Assembly: GCA_020687485.1 (NCBI GenBank)
Contig: JAJEQR010000013.1
Coordinates: 1-64,000 of the forward strand
Source: Hominifimenecus microfluidus
Lineage (GTDB): Bacteria; Bacillota; Clostridia; Lachnospirales; Lachnospiraceae
Reading direction: 5' to 3'
DNA: 64,000 nucleotides
The translations under genes were made by a program, and so were the position numbers. Below the pieces are notes generated by a model, which saw only the letters and a program-made list of their open reading frames with translations, searched no databases and was not told the DNA's origin. Positions 9,401-17,579 of the stretch are shown here, piece by piece (positions within the stretch are counted from its first letter, which is position 1; every line of letters begins with the position of its first letter).

Positions 9401-12400
9401 GCATCTACCGAGGGAGATGGCTTTGGCATCGGCGGAGCCGGAGTTCACCACACGGCGGAAATGCACATTACCATCAACGGCGGAAATATAGAAACCACGG
9501 CAAATCGCAATAACGCCGCCATTGGCGACAAAAGCAAACAAAAGAGCAGCGTCACCATCACCGACGGCGTCATCCATGCGGTCGGAAAAGGCAGCGCGGC
9601 AGGCATCGGCAGCACCGGCGACATCCGCATCACCGGCGGTGAGATCTCCGCTTTCGCCGAGGGCGGCGGCGCAGCCATCGGCAGCATTGGGGGAGTGGAT
9701 TGCAAAAGCATCACCATCAACGGCAATGTGATCAAATCCATTTCCAGTAAGGACGGCGCCTGCATCGGCGGAACCACCGGCGGAAGCGTCGGAAGCATCA
9801 CCATTTCGGACGCAGAGCTTCCGCTTCTCAGTAGCAATAAGATTCTGATCGGCTGGGACGCAGACTCGCCGGGCGGGAAGCTCACCATCCGAAACTGCCG
9901 CGTTGAATCCACGGACATACCCACCACTCATACCGACGGGATCCGCGTGGGCAGCAATAGCGAGCTCGTCATTGAAGAAAGCGAGATCAGGCTGCCGCAT
10001 TTTAGAAGCATCCGCGTCGGCGGCAATGGGAGCATCGCCGTCCGGGATTCCGATCTGCACACCTACGGTATTTTCATGGACGAAACCGCGCAATCACCGA
10101 ATGACGCAAAGACGCTGAAAAAGCTGGAGATCACGGACAGCACCGTGTTGACGGGCGATATCATCGGCGCTCGTGGAGGATATTCTTCCGTTGAAGAGGT
10201 CGTGATCCACGACAGCAGCATCAGACTGAACGATGAGTACACCTATAATTACTGCACGATTGGCGGCGGCACCAATGGTTCCTTTGGCAGCATCGACATT
10301 CAGAACAGCCAAATCCATATTCCGTCTTCAGGCGGAAACACGGCCATCGGCAACGGTTGGCAAGTTTATTACAATCGTGAGAGCCGTATCCGCATTGCGA
10401 ACAGTGAGGTGTCCGTTCGTTGTGCTTCGCTCGGACCCGCCATCGGCGCAGCGTGGGACTCCGGCAGCGGTCGGATAAATATCATCATTGAAAACAGCAC
10501 CGTGACCGCAAAGGGCGGCAATTTGAGGACTGACGGAAACTATGTTCCCGGCATCGGGAAAAATGCGCTCGGCAGGGCTCCGGAGATTGGAATCCAGATC
10601 CTGAACAGCACGGTGGACTCCTTCCGGCTTACGGAAAGGGAGGGGACAGACTATGTCTATGACGACCTGCACACAAAGGAGCTGCCCGGTATTCCGGCGG
10701 AAAACATCTCCATCTGCGGCAGCACCGTCAACGGAAAGACCATTGACCATATCTTTGACCAATACGGAAAATGTACGCTCTGCGGCAAGTATGATCTTGG
10801 ATACTGCTATGAGCATGGGCTTTTGACGATGGAGGGGCTGACGGACTGCGTCTCAGACGGCAGCGAAAAGAAGCTGACGGGGCTTTCCCATCAGACGGGC
10901 GAGAACGAAACGAAGCAGCTTGCGGAGAACACGGACTACACCGCCAGCTATTCCAACAACGTCAATCCCTACACCCTCAACCCGAACGACGCGGGCTTTG
11001 ACCCGGAAAAAGCCCCCAAGGTGACGCTATACGGCACGGGGAACTACTGCGGCAAGGCGGAGCACTACTTCACCATCAGCGAAAACGCTGCCGCCGCGCC
11101 CAGCATCACCACGTCCAGCCTGCCGGATGGCAAGGTGGGCGAGGCGTACAGCCAGACCCTGACTGCCACCGGCACTACGCCCATCAAATGGAGCATTAGC
11201 GGCGGCGCTCTGCCCGATGGCCTGACGCTGAAAGAAACCACCGGCGAGATCAGCGGCACGCCTACTGCGGATGGCACCGCCAAATTCACCGTCAAGGCGG
11301 AAAACAGCGCGGGCAGCGATACGAAGGAGCTATCTATTGCGATAACCAAGGCCACGCCCACCGAGTTTACCGTCACCGTGACCAGCGGCGGCAACGGAAC
11401 GGCTTCCGCATCTCCCGCAAAGGCTGTTGCCGGTGCGGAGATCACTCTGACCGCCATGCCCAACGAGGGCTACCGCTTCAAGGAGTGGGAGGTCATCAGC
11501 GGCGGCGTGGCCATCGAAAACAATAAGTTCCTCATGCCGGACAGCAATGTAGAGGTCAAAGCAATCTTCGAGGAGGACGCGCCTCCTGAGCCCACCAATC
11601 CCGCCAAGCCCAGCATCAGCGTCACAGGAACCTACACCTACAATGGCTCCGAGCATACAGCGACCGTGAGAGGCTATGATCCCGCCACTATGGACATCTC
11701 CGGCAACACCGGCACGGACGCGGGCGATTACACCGTTAGCGTCACGTCCAAGACCGGCAAATGGGCGGACGGCAGCACCGACGCCGTAACCACGGCGTGG
11801 AGCATCGGCAAAGCCACGCAGGAGGCTCCCGCTGGATTGAATGGTGTCGCTCCCTCTGCCGAGGGCGGCAGCGACGGCAAGATCACCGGCGTGGATTCAA
11901 CAATGGAATACCGTATGGCAGGCGAAAGCAGCTATACGGCGTGCAGCGGCACGGAGATTGAGAACCTGTCTGCCGGCAATTACTTCGTGCGCTACGCGGA
12001 GGACAACAACCACTTTGCCGGCACAGATGCGGAGGTCACTGTGGGCAAGGGTGCGCCGCTTGCTGACTGTACCATCACCTTTGACGGCAACGGCGGTAGC
12101 GGCAGCATGGGGCCCGTGACCGTCAAGGCAGGGGCAAATTACATCCTGCCCGAGTGCGGCTTCACCGCTCCCGCCGATCAGGAGTTCAAGGCTTGGGAGA
12201 TTAGCGGCACAGAGTACAAGGTGGGAGATTCCTACACCGTGCTCGGGGATACCGAGATCAAGGCGCTGTGGGAAAACAGCGTTATTACCCCCACCACCTA
12301 CACCGTCACCGTCAGTAATGACGGAAACGGCACCGGCACCGCAACTCCTTCCACCGCTGTGGCCGGTACGACAATCATCCTGACCGCCACGCCAAACACC

Positions 12401-14197
12401 GGCTACCACTTCAAGGAGTGGCAGGTCATCAGCGGCGGCGTGACCATCAAGGACGATAAGTTCCTCATGCCGAACGACAACGTGGAGGTCAAGGCCATCT
12501 TTGAGAAAGATGCACCTCCTGCTCCCACCGAGTTCACCATCACCGTGAAAACGGACGGAAACGGCACAGCTTCCGCCTCTCATGCAAAGGCTGTTGTCGG
12601 CACGGAGATTGCCCTGACCGCTACGCCCAACAAGGGCTACCACTTCAAGGAGTGGCAGGTCGAATCTCCGGCAGGGCTTGTAATCACCAACAACAAGTTC
12701 ACCATGCCGGACAGCGATGTGGAGGTCAAAGCAATCTTTGAGAAGGACGCACCTCCTGCTCCCACCGAGTTCACCATCACCGTGAAAACGGACGGAAACG
12801 GAACGGCTTCCGCATCTCTTGCAAAGGCTGCGGCTGGTACGGAGATCACCCTGACCGCCACGCCCAAAGAGGGCTACCACTTCAAGGAGTGGCAGGTCGA
12901 ATCTCCGGCAGGGCTTGTAATCACCAACAACAAGTTCACCATGCCGGACAGCGATGTGGGGGTCAAGGCCATCTTTGAGAAGGACGCACCTCCTGCTTCC
13001 ATCGAGTTCATCGTCACCTTTGACGGCAACGGCGGTACGCCCTCTGTCGGCAGCATGACCACCACCAATCAGAAGCTGACCTCTCTGCCCAGCGCCTCCC
13101 GAAGCGGCAGTTACAGCTTCGACGGCTGGTACACCGAAAAGAGCGGCGGCACAAAGATCACGACGGCTACCGTATTTTCTGCAAATACAACCGTCTACGC
13201 CCACTGGACCTACATCGGCGGCGGTGGCGGCTACAATCCGCTCGTCACCTACTACACGCTGCGCTTTGAAACCGGCGGCGGCAGTGATATTCCCAGCGTG
13301 CGGGAATCGTACAATACCTACATTGACCTGACAAAGTACGTCCCGACCTGGCGCGGGCATACCTTTATCGGCTGGTACAGCGAACGCAGCCTGACAAACA
13401 AGGTTTCCGGTGTTTATCTGACGAAGGATATGACCGTGTATGCAGGCTGGCGCGTGGACGAAAATCCGGGCACAGGCGCGAATCCCTTTACCGATGTTTC
13501 TGAAAAGGACTGGTTCTACGGCGATGTGATGTTCGTCTACGAAAACGGATTGATGCTTGGTACGAGCAAAACCCTGTTCAGTCCGCATGGGACGGCAACG
13601 CGCGGCATGATGGCGACCATTCTCTGGCGCATGGAGGGCAGCCCCGCGCCGAAGGGTAAAAACAGCTTTACCGATGTGGAGGCCGGAAAGTGGTACGCTG
13701 ACGCGATCACATGGACAGCGGAGAACGGCATCTTTGCGGGCTACGGCAAAGACAAATTTGGCCCGGACGATCCCATCACCCGCGAACAGCTTGCAGCCAT
13801 CTTCTACCGCTACGCAGACTACAAGGGCTACGATCTGACCGTCAAGGGAAATCTGGACAAGTTCAAGGATGCGGACAAGATCACGGATTACGCAAAGACG
13901 GCGATGCAATGGGCGGTCGACAGCGGATTGATGAAGGGAAAATCCGGCAATCTGCTTGACCCGCAGGGCACGGCCACCCGCGCTGAGATCGCCGCCATGC
14001 TCCACCGCTTCATTGAGAAGTATGAGCTGGTGCAGGGCAAGGCTCCCGGCGGCCTGATGGGCTGGATCGACCCGAAGCGGCTGCAAATTCCAAAGACCGG
14101 CGACAGCAGCGTGTTAGGCTTGTGGGGGATCTCCCTCTGTACATCTCTTGCCGGATGTCTTGCGCTGACCGCATGGAAGATCAGGAGGCACGAGTAA
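6491..14197 (+). CDS. Giant cell-surface protein with lectin-like, beta-helix, InlB-type and SLH domains
   Basis: This is a 2568-residue exported protein. Residues 1-26 form a signal peptide ending AFA-AG. Two copies of a domain of about 280 residues span 31-586, each ending GFRPVLEVLN plus a tail. A putative-Ig (He_PIG-like) domain lies near 590-677. A right-handed beta-helix with repeating GGSITINGG rungs spans about 815-1415. A second He_PIG-like domain lies at 1537-1619, an MBG-like domain at 1700-1777, and InlB/Listeria-Bacteroides-type repeats at 1624-2241. Three SLH domains (FTDV starts) span about 2327-2514. The C-terminus has IPKTGD (2533-2538), a hydrophobic stretch and a basic KIRRHE end, like a sortase signal. 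The likely role is a cell-wall-attached adhesin. The ATG at 6491 is chosen because the signal peptide starts there; the frame is open upstream but is not exported-like. Confidence 0.85.
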   Translation: MKKRILSILLLCCMMLTLLPTTAFAAGEIDEQFTLAPGGTYYFDLSAMGIPGTVNDALPDKTMRYVPFTYVGTVDAYLLKNEDDSNTQPYEHSLFVADYAVTHTANWNTLNDASLIFGKNYTAGGVDYTLRAPSVGSKSTGSGESQRGTPESNEWDRLLDKNDGYIKNWSGIYSWGQDTSNIESGRRAVRGYNSTRNWYDNNATSSDPILGFRPVLEVLNSGTLGADGLKAVTLDLGGGKLGGSSENIRIIVKSGESFAAPASDGLTRPDGNADSYFQWLGNNGKLYAPGESVPADVITLTAQFDFKEQFTLAPGGTYYFDLSGENIPGTVSGNLPDKSMHYVPFTYAGTVDAYKLTSEMATTEEYAEQKKYPHSLFVADYAVAYAASWDHLNDIDMIFGKDYTAGGVDYTMRAPSEGSDYTGSGDSERGTPQSNEWDRLLDKDDGYIKNWNGIFSCGQDTVIRLPWRRTVRGHYSSRFCGHRHAAGQNPQVGFRPVLEVLNHDTIGPDGLKAVALDLGGGKLGDESSIRIIVKNGSAFTAPSGDGLTRPEGATGNYFKWLGSDGKLYAPGESVSADVTTLTARFVPDTYTVIVTTDTLPDGKTGKAYSHTLTAISTAPITWRIDEGALPAGLRLNEKTGEISGIPTAAGTATFTVKAENSEGSDTRALSIIISNPVEQTPVRYLDADGKERFCTEYTVLESVIIEDFFDSDNKWYDMPAGWYVVEGDVTITPRLDTHGAVNLILKDDCHLTVPWGINVKEGDTFTIYAQSTAEASMGKLTACLPELSDHEKSVWPVAGLSGIGAGVRVWAANDNYYENEGTIIINGGNIHAKGQQGSSAIGGSDYDRNVSSDGDTPGNLRQGGSITINGGIVCTELRTSGGAHTADSFGIGTCGGNGGSVTINGGTIIAEASSSAISSGRGGSITINGGNVTAHGGINRYENQPQYAIPGNGIGPLEGGSITINGGTVKASTEGDGFGIGGAGVHHTAEMHITINGGNIETTANRNNAAIGDKSKQKSSVTITDGVIHAVGKGSAAGIGSTGDIRITGGEISAFAEGGGAAIGSIGGVDCKSITINGNVIKSISSKDGACIGGTTGGSVGSITISDAELPLLSSNKILIGWDADSPGGKLTIRNCRVESTDIPTTHTDGIRVGSNSELVIEESEIRLPHFRSIRVGGNGSIAVRDSDLHTYGIFMDETAQSPNDAKTLKKLEITDSTVLTGDIIGARGGYSSVEEVVIHDSSIRLNDEYTYNYCTIGGGTNGSFGSIDIQNSQIHIPSSGGNTAIGNGWQVYYNRESRIRIANSEVSVRCASLGPAIGAAWDSGSGRINIIIENSTVTAKGGNLRTDGNYVPGIGKNALGRAPEIGIQILNSTVDSFRLTEREGTDYVYDDLHTKELPGIPAENISICGSTVNGKTIDHIFDQYGKCTLCGKYDLGYCYEHGLLTMEGLTDCVSDGSEKKLTGLSHQTGENETKQLAENTDYTASYSNNVNPYTLNPNDAGFDPEKAPKVTLYGTGNYCGKAEHYFTISENAAAAPSITTSSLPDGKVGEAYSQTLTATGTTPIKWSISGGALPDGLTLKETTGEISGTPTADGTAKFTVKAENSAGSDTKELSIAITKATPTEFTVTVTSGGNGTASASPAKAVAGAEITLTAMPNEGYRFKEWEVISGGVAIENNKFLMPDSNVEVKAIFEEDAPPEPTNPAKPSISVTGTYTYNGSEHTATVRGYDPATMDISGNTGTDAGDYTVSVTSKTGKWADGSTDAVTTAWSIGKATQEAPAGLNGVAPSAEGGSDGKITGVDSTMEYRMAGESSYTACSGTEIENLSAGNYFVRYAEDNNHFAGTDAEVTVGKGAPLADCTITFDGNGGSGSMGPVTVKAGANYILPECGFTAPADQEFKAWEISGTEYKVGDSYTVLGDTEIKALWENSVITPTTYTVTVSNDGNGTGTATPSTAVAGTTIILTATPNTGYHFKEWQVISGGVTIKDDKFLMPNDNVEVKAIFEKDAPPAPTEFTITVKTDGNGTASASHAKAVVGTEIALTATPNKGYHFKEWQVESPAGLVITNNKFTMPDSDVEVKAIFEKDAPPAPTEFTITVKTDGNGTASASLAKAAAGTEITLTATPKEGYHFKEWQVESPAGLVITNNKFTMPDSDVGVKAIFEKDAPPASIEFIVTFDGNGGTPSVGSMTTTNQKLTSLPSASRSGSYSFDGWYTEKSGGTKITTATVFSANTTVYAHWTYIGGGGGYNPLVTYYTLRFETGGGSDIPSVRESYNTYIDLTKYVPTWRGHTFIGWYSERSLTNKVSGVYLTKDMTVYAGWRVDENPGTGANPFTDVSEKDWFYGDVMFVYENGLMLGTSKTLFSPHGTATRGMMATILWRMEGSPAPKGKNSFTDVEAGKWYADAITWTAENGIFAGYGKDKFGPDDPITREQLAAIFYRYADYKGYDLTVKGNLDKFKDADKITDYAKTAMQWAVDSGLMKGKSGNLLDPQGTATRAEIAAMLHRFIEKYELVQGKAPGGLMGWIDPKRLQIPKTGDSSVLGLWGISLCTSLAGCLALTAWKIRRHE
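6581..8250 (+). repeat. Tandem duplication of an approximately 835-base domain
   Basis: Units at about 6581-7411 and 7412-8250 encode near-identical domains beginning EQFTLAPGGTYYFDLS. The identity holds through DGYIKNW and resumes at GFRPVLEVLN. The roughly 40 residues in between, encoded at about 7000-7122 and 7840-7967, are strongly different. Confidence 0.8.
12512..12985 (+). repeat. Two tandem 237-base repeats inside the surface protein
   Basis: Two consecutive 237-base units (79 codons) start GCACCTCCTGCTCCCACCGAG at 12512 and 12749 and are nearly identical. Each encodes one divergent InlB B-repeat ending in KAIFEKDAPPA. More diverged relatives lie at about 11360-11590 and 12295-12511. 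High identity of the last two suggests recent unequal recombination. Confidence 0.85.
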
Positions 14198-14239
14198 GAA
14201 TCGCTGCAAATTATTGAAAAATAAACCGGCTCACCTTTA

Positions 14240-14270
14240 GGGGCGCGGGCAAGTAGCCCCGCGCCCCTTT
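14240..14270 (+). terminator. Terminator of the surface-protein gene
   Basis: A perfect G/C-only ten-base stem (14240-14249 with 14258-14267) around an eight-base loop is followed by TTTTCTGGTTT. It lies 42 bases after the stop codon. Confidence 0.85.
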
Positions 14271-14308
14271 TCTGGTTTCATTCGCCAGGAAAGGCGGTGG
14301 GCAGAGGA

Positions 14309-14362
14309 AATAACCGAATATCCACTTCCTGAGAGCTGCTTTTAGGCAGCTCTCAAATTTTT
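14309..14362 (+). repeat. Direct repeat copy B containing a second terminator
   Basis: This is the second copy of the 54-base sequence at 5978-6031, including the GAGAGCTGC/GCAGCTCTC stem (14331-14339 with 14346-14354) and the T-rich tail. A second terminator directly after the one at 14240 is functionally redundant. That fits origin by duplication or insertion of the surface-protein module. Confidence 0.8.
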
Positions 14363-14510
14363 ATGCAATATACTGTATCGACTGTCTTTATCACTTGTTT
14401 TCAGAATCTTCGTTACGGCACCCCATTATTTTGACAGGTTCCTTTTTTTTACATAACTCTCCGATTTTGTGGTTTTGCCAAAATCCGGGAGTTTCAGCAA
14501 TATAATTTGG

Positions 14511-14539
14511 TTGATTTACAAAGAAGCGCGCTTTATACT
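14511..14539 (+). promoter_or_regulatory. Promoter of the TRAP transporter operon, with upstream inverted repeat
   Basis: TTGATT (14511-14516) and TATACT (14534-14539) are 17 bases apart. Just upstream, CCGATTTTG (14461-14469) faces CAAAATCCGG (14479-14488), an imperfect inverted repeat that could bind a regulator. Otherwise the 398 bases between the surface gene and dctQ hold only the two terminators and an alternative weak TTGACA at 14431. Confidence 0.55.
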
Positions 14540-14595
14540 AACCTCACCTGGAAGGCCGACCGGAGAATCAAAAGACAAAAGGAGAGATGGTAAGA

Positions 14596-15093
14596 GTGAA
14601 ACAGGTTTTGAAGTTTTTAGACAAACACCTGGAAGAATATCTGATTGCAATCCTGCTAATTGCATTAACATTAATTATGCTGCTTCAGATTGTAATGAGA
14701 TATGTATTCAATAATTCACTATCATGGCCGGAAGAATTGAGCCGATACTGTTTTGTGTACATTACGTTCCTTACATTGGGATACTGTGTGCGGAATGACT
14801 CCATGCTGCGCCTGGATATTCTGAAAGAACTGCTTCCCAGTAAAATCTGGACCGTATTGCAGGCGATTGTAAGAATAGTGTCGCTGATCTTTTTTCTGTG
14901 CATGTTTGTGAATTCACTGGATCTGCTGGCTTCGATGCAGAAGACATCACGAGTCAGTGCCGCACTTGGAATTCCGTATACCTTTATTTATCTGTCAACG
15001 GTATTGGGATTTGGACTTGCGGTTATCCGTGGAGTCCAGATGATTGTGGAACCGGTGATCGCGTATTTTAAAAAGAAGGGAGAAGCATTATGA
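14596..15093 (+). CDS. TRAP transporter small permease (DctQ family)
   Basis: This is the four-helix membrane subunit of a sodium-driven TRAP transporter, linking the large permease to the periplasmic-type binding protein. The family hallmark WPEELSRYCFVYITFLTLG is present near residue 40, with hydrophobic segments near 14-36, 50-68, 90-112 and 128-150. The GTG at 14596 is favoured because GGAGAG lies nine bases upstream; the ATG at 14587 abuts that site directly. The product is 165 residues from the GTG. It overlaps dctM by ATGA. The substrate cannot be read from this subunit. Confidence 0.88.
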   Translation: MKQVLKFLDKHLEEYLIAILLIALTLIMLLQIVMRYVFNNSLSWPEELSRYCFVYITFLTLGYCVRNDSMLRLDILKELLPSKIWTVLQAIVRIVSLIFFLCMFVNSLDLLASMQKTSRVSAALGIPYTFIYLSTVLGFGLAVIRGVQMIVEPVIAYFKKKGEAL

Positions 15094-16376
15094 CAGCGGT
15101 ATTATTTGTTGTTTTTATTGTATGCCTTATGCTTTCCTTCCCGGTAGCGATTGCCATGGGAATTGCAGCGATTACTCCGGGCATGCTGGACACGGCGTTA
15201 TCTGCAGACGTTGTGTATATTATTCGAACGATGGTTGTAGGAATTGATTCGACACCGATTCTGGCGATTCCGTTGTTTATTCTTTCCGGAACCATTATGG
15301 CGCAGGGAGGAATCTCCGGAAAGCTGTTTGATCTGTTTGCCTATTTCCTGGGAAAGCGTACGGGAGGTTTGCCATGTGCTGTGATTGTCACCTGTCTGTT
15401 TTATGGCGCTATCTCCGGAAGTGGTCCGGCCACCTGTGCTGCAGTTGGAGCTATGACTGTGCCGCTGTTGGTATCTCTTGGCTATGATCGCGGCTTTTGC
15501 TCTGCGATTGTTGCGTCTGCGGGCGGCCTGGGATTGATTATTCCGCCGAGTATTTCTTTCGTAAACTATGCGCTGGTAACGGGAACATCGGTTACTTCAT
15601 TGTTTACGGCAGGAATTCTTCCAGGATGCCTGATCGCCTTATGTCTGATGGCTTATTGTTACATTTATTGCCGGATACATGGAGAAGATAAGGAAAAGAT
15701 TGGAGCAAATTATCAGAAGCTGCATTCCCGTGGTTTCCTCGGAATTATGAAGAGCGGTTTCTGGGCGCTTCTCTGCCCGGTGATTATTCTTGGTGGTATT
15801 TACAGCGGCATTTTTTCTCCGACGGAGGCTGCCTGTGTTTCGGTTATTTATGCCATACTGGTATCAATGGCAATTTACCGCACGATTAATCTGAGAAAAT
15901 TGTGGGAGTTGATTCTGGAATCTGTAAAATCGATTGCTCCGCTTTGTGTGCTTTTGGCTCTGGCTACGGCATTTAGTCGTGTACTGACGATGCTGAATGC
16001 ACCGCAGGCACTGGCAGAATTCATTTCCGGAGCGATCAGCGGCAAGATTGCATTCCTGATCCTGCTGAATGTGGCGTTACTGATTCTTGGCATGTTTATC
16101 GATGGAGCACCGGCAATCCTGATTCTTTCCCCGCTGCTGATGCCGATTGCCGCGGAATTCGGAATTGATCCGGTGCATCTGGGAATTGTAATTGTATGTA
16201 ACCTGACGATAGGGCTGGCGTCTCCGCCTTTTGGACTCAATCTGTTCGTTGCGAGCTCCACATCCGGTGCGCCGGTAATGGAAATCGGGAAGAAGATAAT
16301 TCCTTTTATCGCTATGTTCTTGATTGCACTGGTTCTGATTACGTTCATCCCGCAGATTTCTCTTTGCCTGATATAG
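15090..16376 (+). CDS. TRAP transporter large permease (DctM family)
   Basis: This 428-residue protein has about twelve hydrophobic segments and the usual DctM features. The N-terminus is SFPVAIAMGIAA, a GAISGSGPATCAAVG loop lies near residue 112, a glycine-rich GGLGLIIPPSISFV motif near 146, and a duplicated IDGAPAILILSPLLMPIA region near 338. It forms the transport channel that imports an organic acid with sodium. Start overlap with dctQ (ATGA) indicates coupling. Typical length for the family. Confidence 0.93.
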   Translation: MTAVLFVVFIVCLMLSFPVAIAMGIAAITPGMLDTALSADVVYIIRTMVVGIDSTPILAIPLFILSGTIMAQGGISGKLFDLFAYFLGKRTGGLPCAVIVTCLFYGAISGSGPATCAAVGAMTVPLLVSLGYDRGFCSAIVASAGGLGLIIPPSISFVNYALVTGTSVTSLFTAGILPGCLIALCLMAYCYIYCRIHGEDKEKIGANYQKLHSRGFLGIMKSGFWALLCPVIILGGIYSGIFSPTEAACVSVIYAILVSMAIYRTINLRKLWELILESVKSIAPLCVLLALATAFSRVLTMLNAPQALAEFISGAISGKIAFLILLNVALLILGMFIDGAPAILILSPLLMPIAAEFGIDPVHLGIVIVCNLTIGLASPPFGLNLFVASSTSGAPVMEIGKKIIPFIAMFLIALVLITFIPQISLCLI

Positions 16377-16402
16377 AATGATTAAATAATGGAGGAAAGA
16401 CA

Positions 16403-17473
16403 ATGAAGATGAAAAAAACACTTGGTATTCTTATCGCTGCTTCTATGGTACTTGCAGCCTGTGGAGGAAATTCTTCCGGAACTTCAGAGACAAAAGCGGC
16501 GGCTTCCGGAACAGAGGCTGTAACGGAAGGTGAAAAGTCATCCGGAAATGATGCAGAGTACAATTTTACGATTGGAACTTCAGCCACGAAAGATTCAGCA
16601 ATCGGAAAAACGATGCAGTATGCGGCGGATCTGATTCAAGAGAAGACGGAGGGGCGGATTCATATTACCTGTTATCCGGATTCACAGCTGGGATCTGATG
16701 CAGAGCTGGTAGAAGGCGTTCAGCTTGGTAATGTCACTATGGTTATTGGAAATACGGCTCCGCAGGTAACGTTCGTTCCGAATCTGGCACTGTTCGATCT
16801 GCCGAATACGTATGATGATATTACAACGGCACAGAAAGTTCTTACCGGATTTACAGATAAAATGGCGGCCAGCTTTGAAGGTACAGATCTGCATCTCTGC
16901 CAGATGTTTCCGACGGTGTTCCGCTATATGTCCTGCAATAAGGAAATTCGTTCCGTTGATGATTTCGCCGGTGTCAAGATTCGCACAATGACGAATAACA
17001 ATCATATGGCATACTGGAACGCGTTGGGAGCAACAGCGACACCTCTGGACTTCAGCGAACTTTATATCGGACTGCAGCAGGGATTGGTAGACGCGCAGGA
17101 GAATCCTCTGGATATTTTCCTGAGTTCTAACTTCTATGAACAGCAGAAATATGTAATCAATACGAAACACATTGCTTTCGTAGCGACGATTCTGATGAAT
17201 GAAAACACCTGGAACTCTCTGCCTGCAGATCTGCAGGAGACTCTGAATGAGTGTTTTACCGAGATCGGAAAGTACGGGACGGATACTGCTCAGGCGGCGG
17301 AGACAGAGAATCTGAAGTCTGTAGAGAGCAAGGGCGTTACTGTGATTGATCTGGATGATGCAACGATTGCTCAGATGAAAGAAAAGGCAGCACCGGTTTA
17401 TGATATGGTACGGGAAGCTGTTGGCAATGATCTTGTTGATGAGTATCTTGCAGCAATCGAAGCAGCAAAATAA
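16403..17473 (+). CDS. TRAP transporter substrate-binding lipoprotein (DctP family)
   Basis: A lipoprotein signal peptide with lipobox LAAC (Cys20) is followed by a low-complexity Ser/Thr/Ala linker to about residue 50 and then a DctP fold. The region around DDFAGVKIRTMTNN (near residue 188) contains the conserved Arg that binds the substrate carboxylate in DctP proteins. LDFSELYIGLQQGLVDAQENP (near 215) is the family signature. The linker anchors it to the membrane face of this Gram-positive cell. It follows dctM by 26 bases. The ligand is probably an organic acid; its identity is unknown. Confidence 0.93.
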   Translation: MKMKKTLGILIAASMVLAACGGNSSGTSETKAAASGTEAVTEGEKSSGNDAEYNFTIGTSATKDSAIGKTMQYAADLIQEKTEGRIHITCYPDSQLGSDAELVEGVQLGNVTMVIGNTAPQVTFVPNLALFDLPNTYDDITTAQKVLTGFTDKMAASFEGTDLHLCQMFPTVFRYMSCNKEIRSVDDFAGVKIRTMTNNNHMAYWNALGATATPLDFSELYIGLQQGLVDAQENPLDIFLSSNFYEQQKYVINTKHIAFVATILMNENTWNSLPADLQETLNECFTEIGKYGTDTAQAAETENLKSVESKGVTVIDLDDATIAQMKEKAAPVYDMVREAVGNDLVDEYLAAIEAAK

Positions 17474-17506
17474 CCAGGATTCTGAATCGTTACGAGAAAA
17501 AAGAAA

Positions 17507-17549
17507 TCCGACCGGCAGGAATCTTGAAAGGAAGGTTATGCCGGTCGGA
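17507..17549 (+). other. Stem-loop between dctP and the MBL hydrolase gene
   Basis: A perfect 11-base inverted repeat (TCCGACCGGCA at 17507-17517 with TGCCGGTCGGA at 17539-17549) has a 21-base loop and no T-run. It could stabilise the dctQMP mRNA or cause partial termination before the hydrolase gene. Confidence 0.55.
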
Positions 17550-17579
17550 ATAGTGCGAGCAGAAAGGAAGACAAAAAAT

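Noticed and set aside
8930-9800. Regularly spaced GGCGGCAGCATCACCATCAA-like repeats suggesting a CRISPR array
   Set aside because: The repeats are in frame, vary with codon degeneracy, have irregular spacing and encode beta-helix rungs; spacers are not unique foreign-like sequence.
8387-10093. A 568-codon open frame on the minus strand inside the surface-protein gene
   Set aside because: It is opposite the beta-helix repeats; its product is repetitive Ala/Asp/Gly sequence caused by the codon pattern of the GGSITINGG rungs. It has no recognisable domain, and the plus-strand protein is clearly real.
11897-14086. A 729-codon open frame on the minus strand
   Set aside because: It lies opposite the InlB-type repeats and SLH domains. 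G/C-rich repeats leave the antisense frame open; there is no ribosome site or family match.
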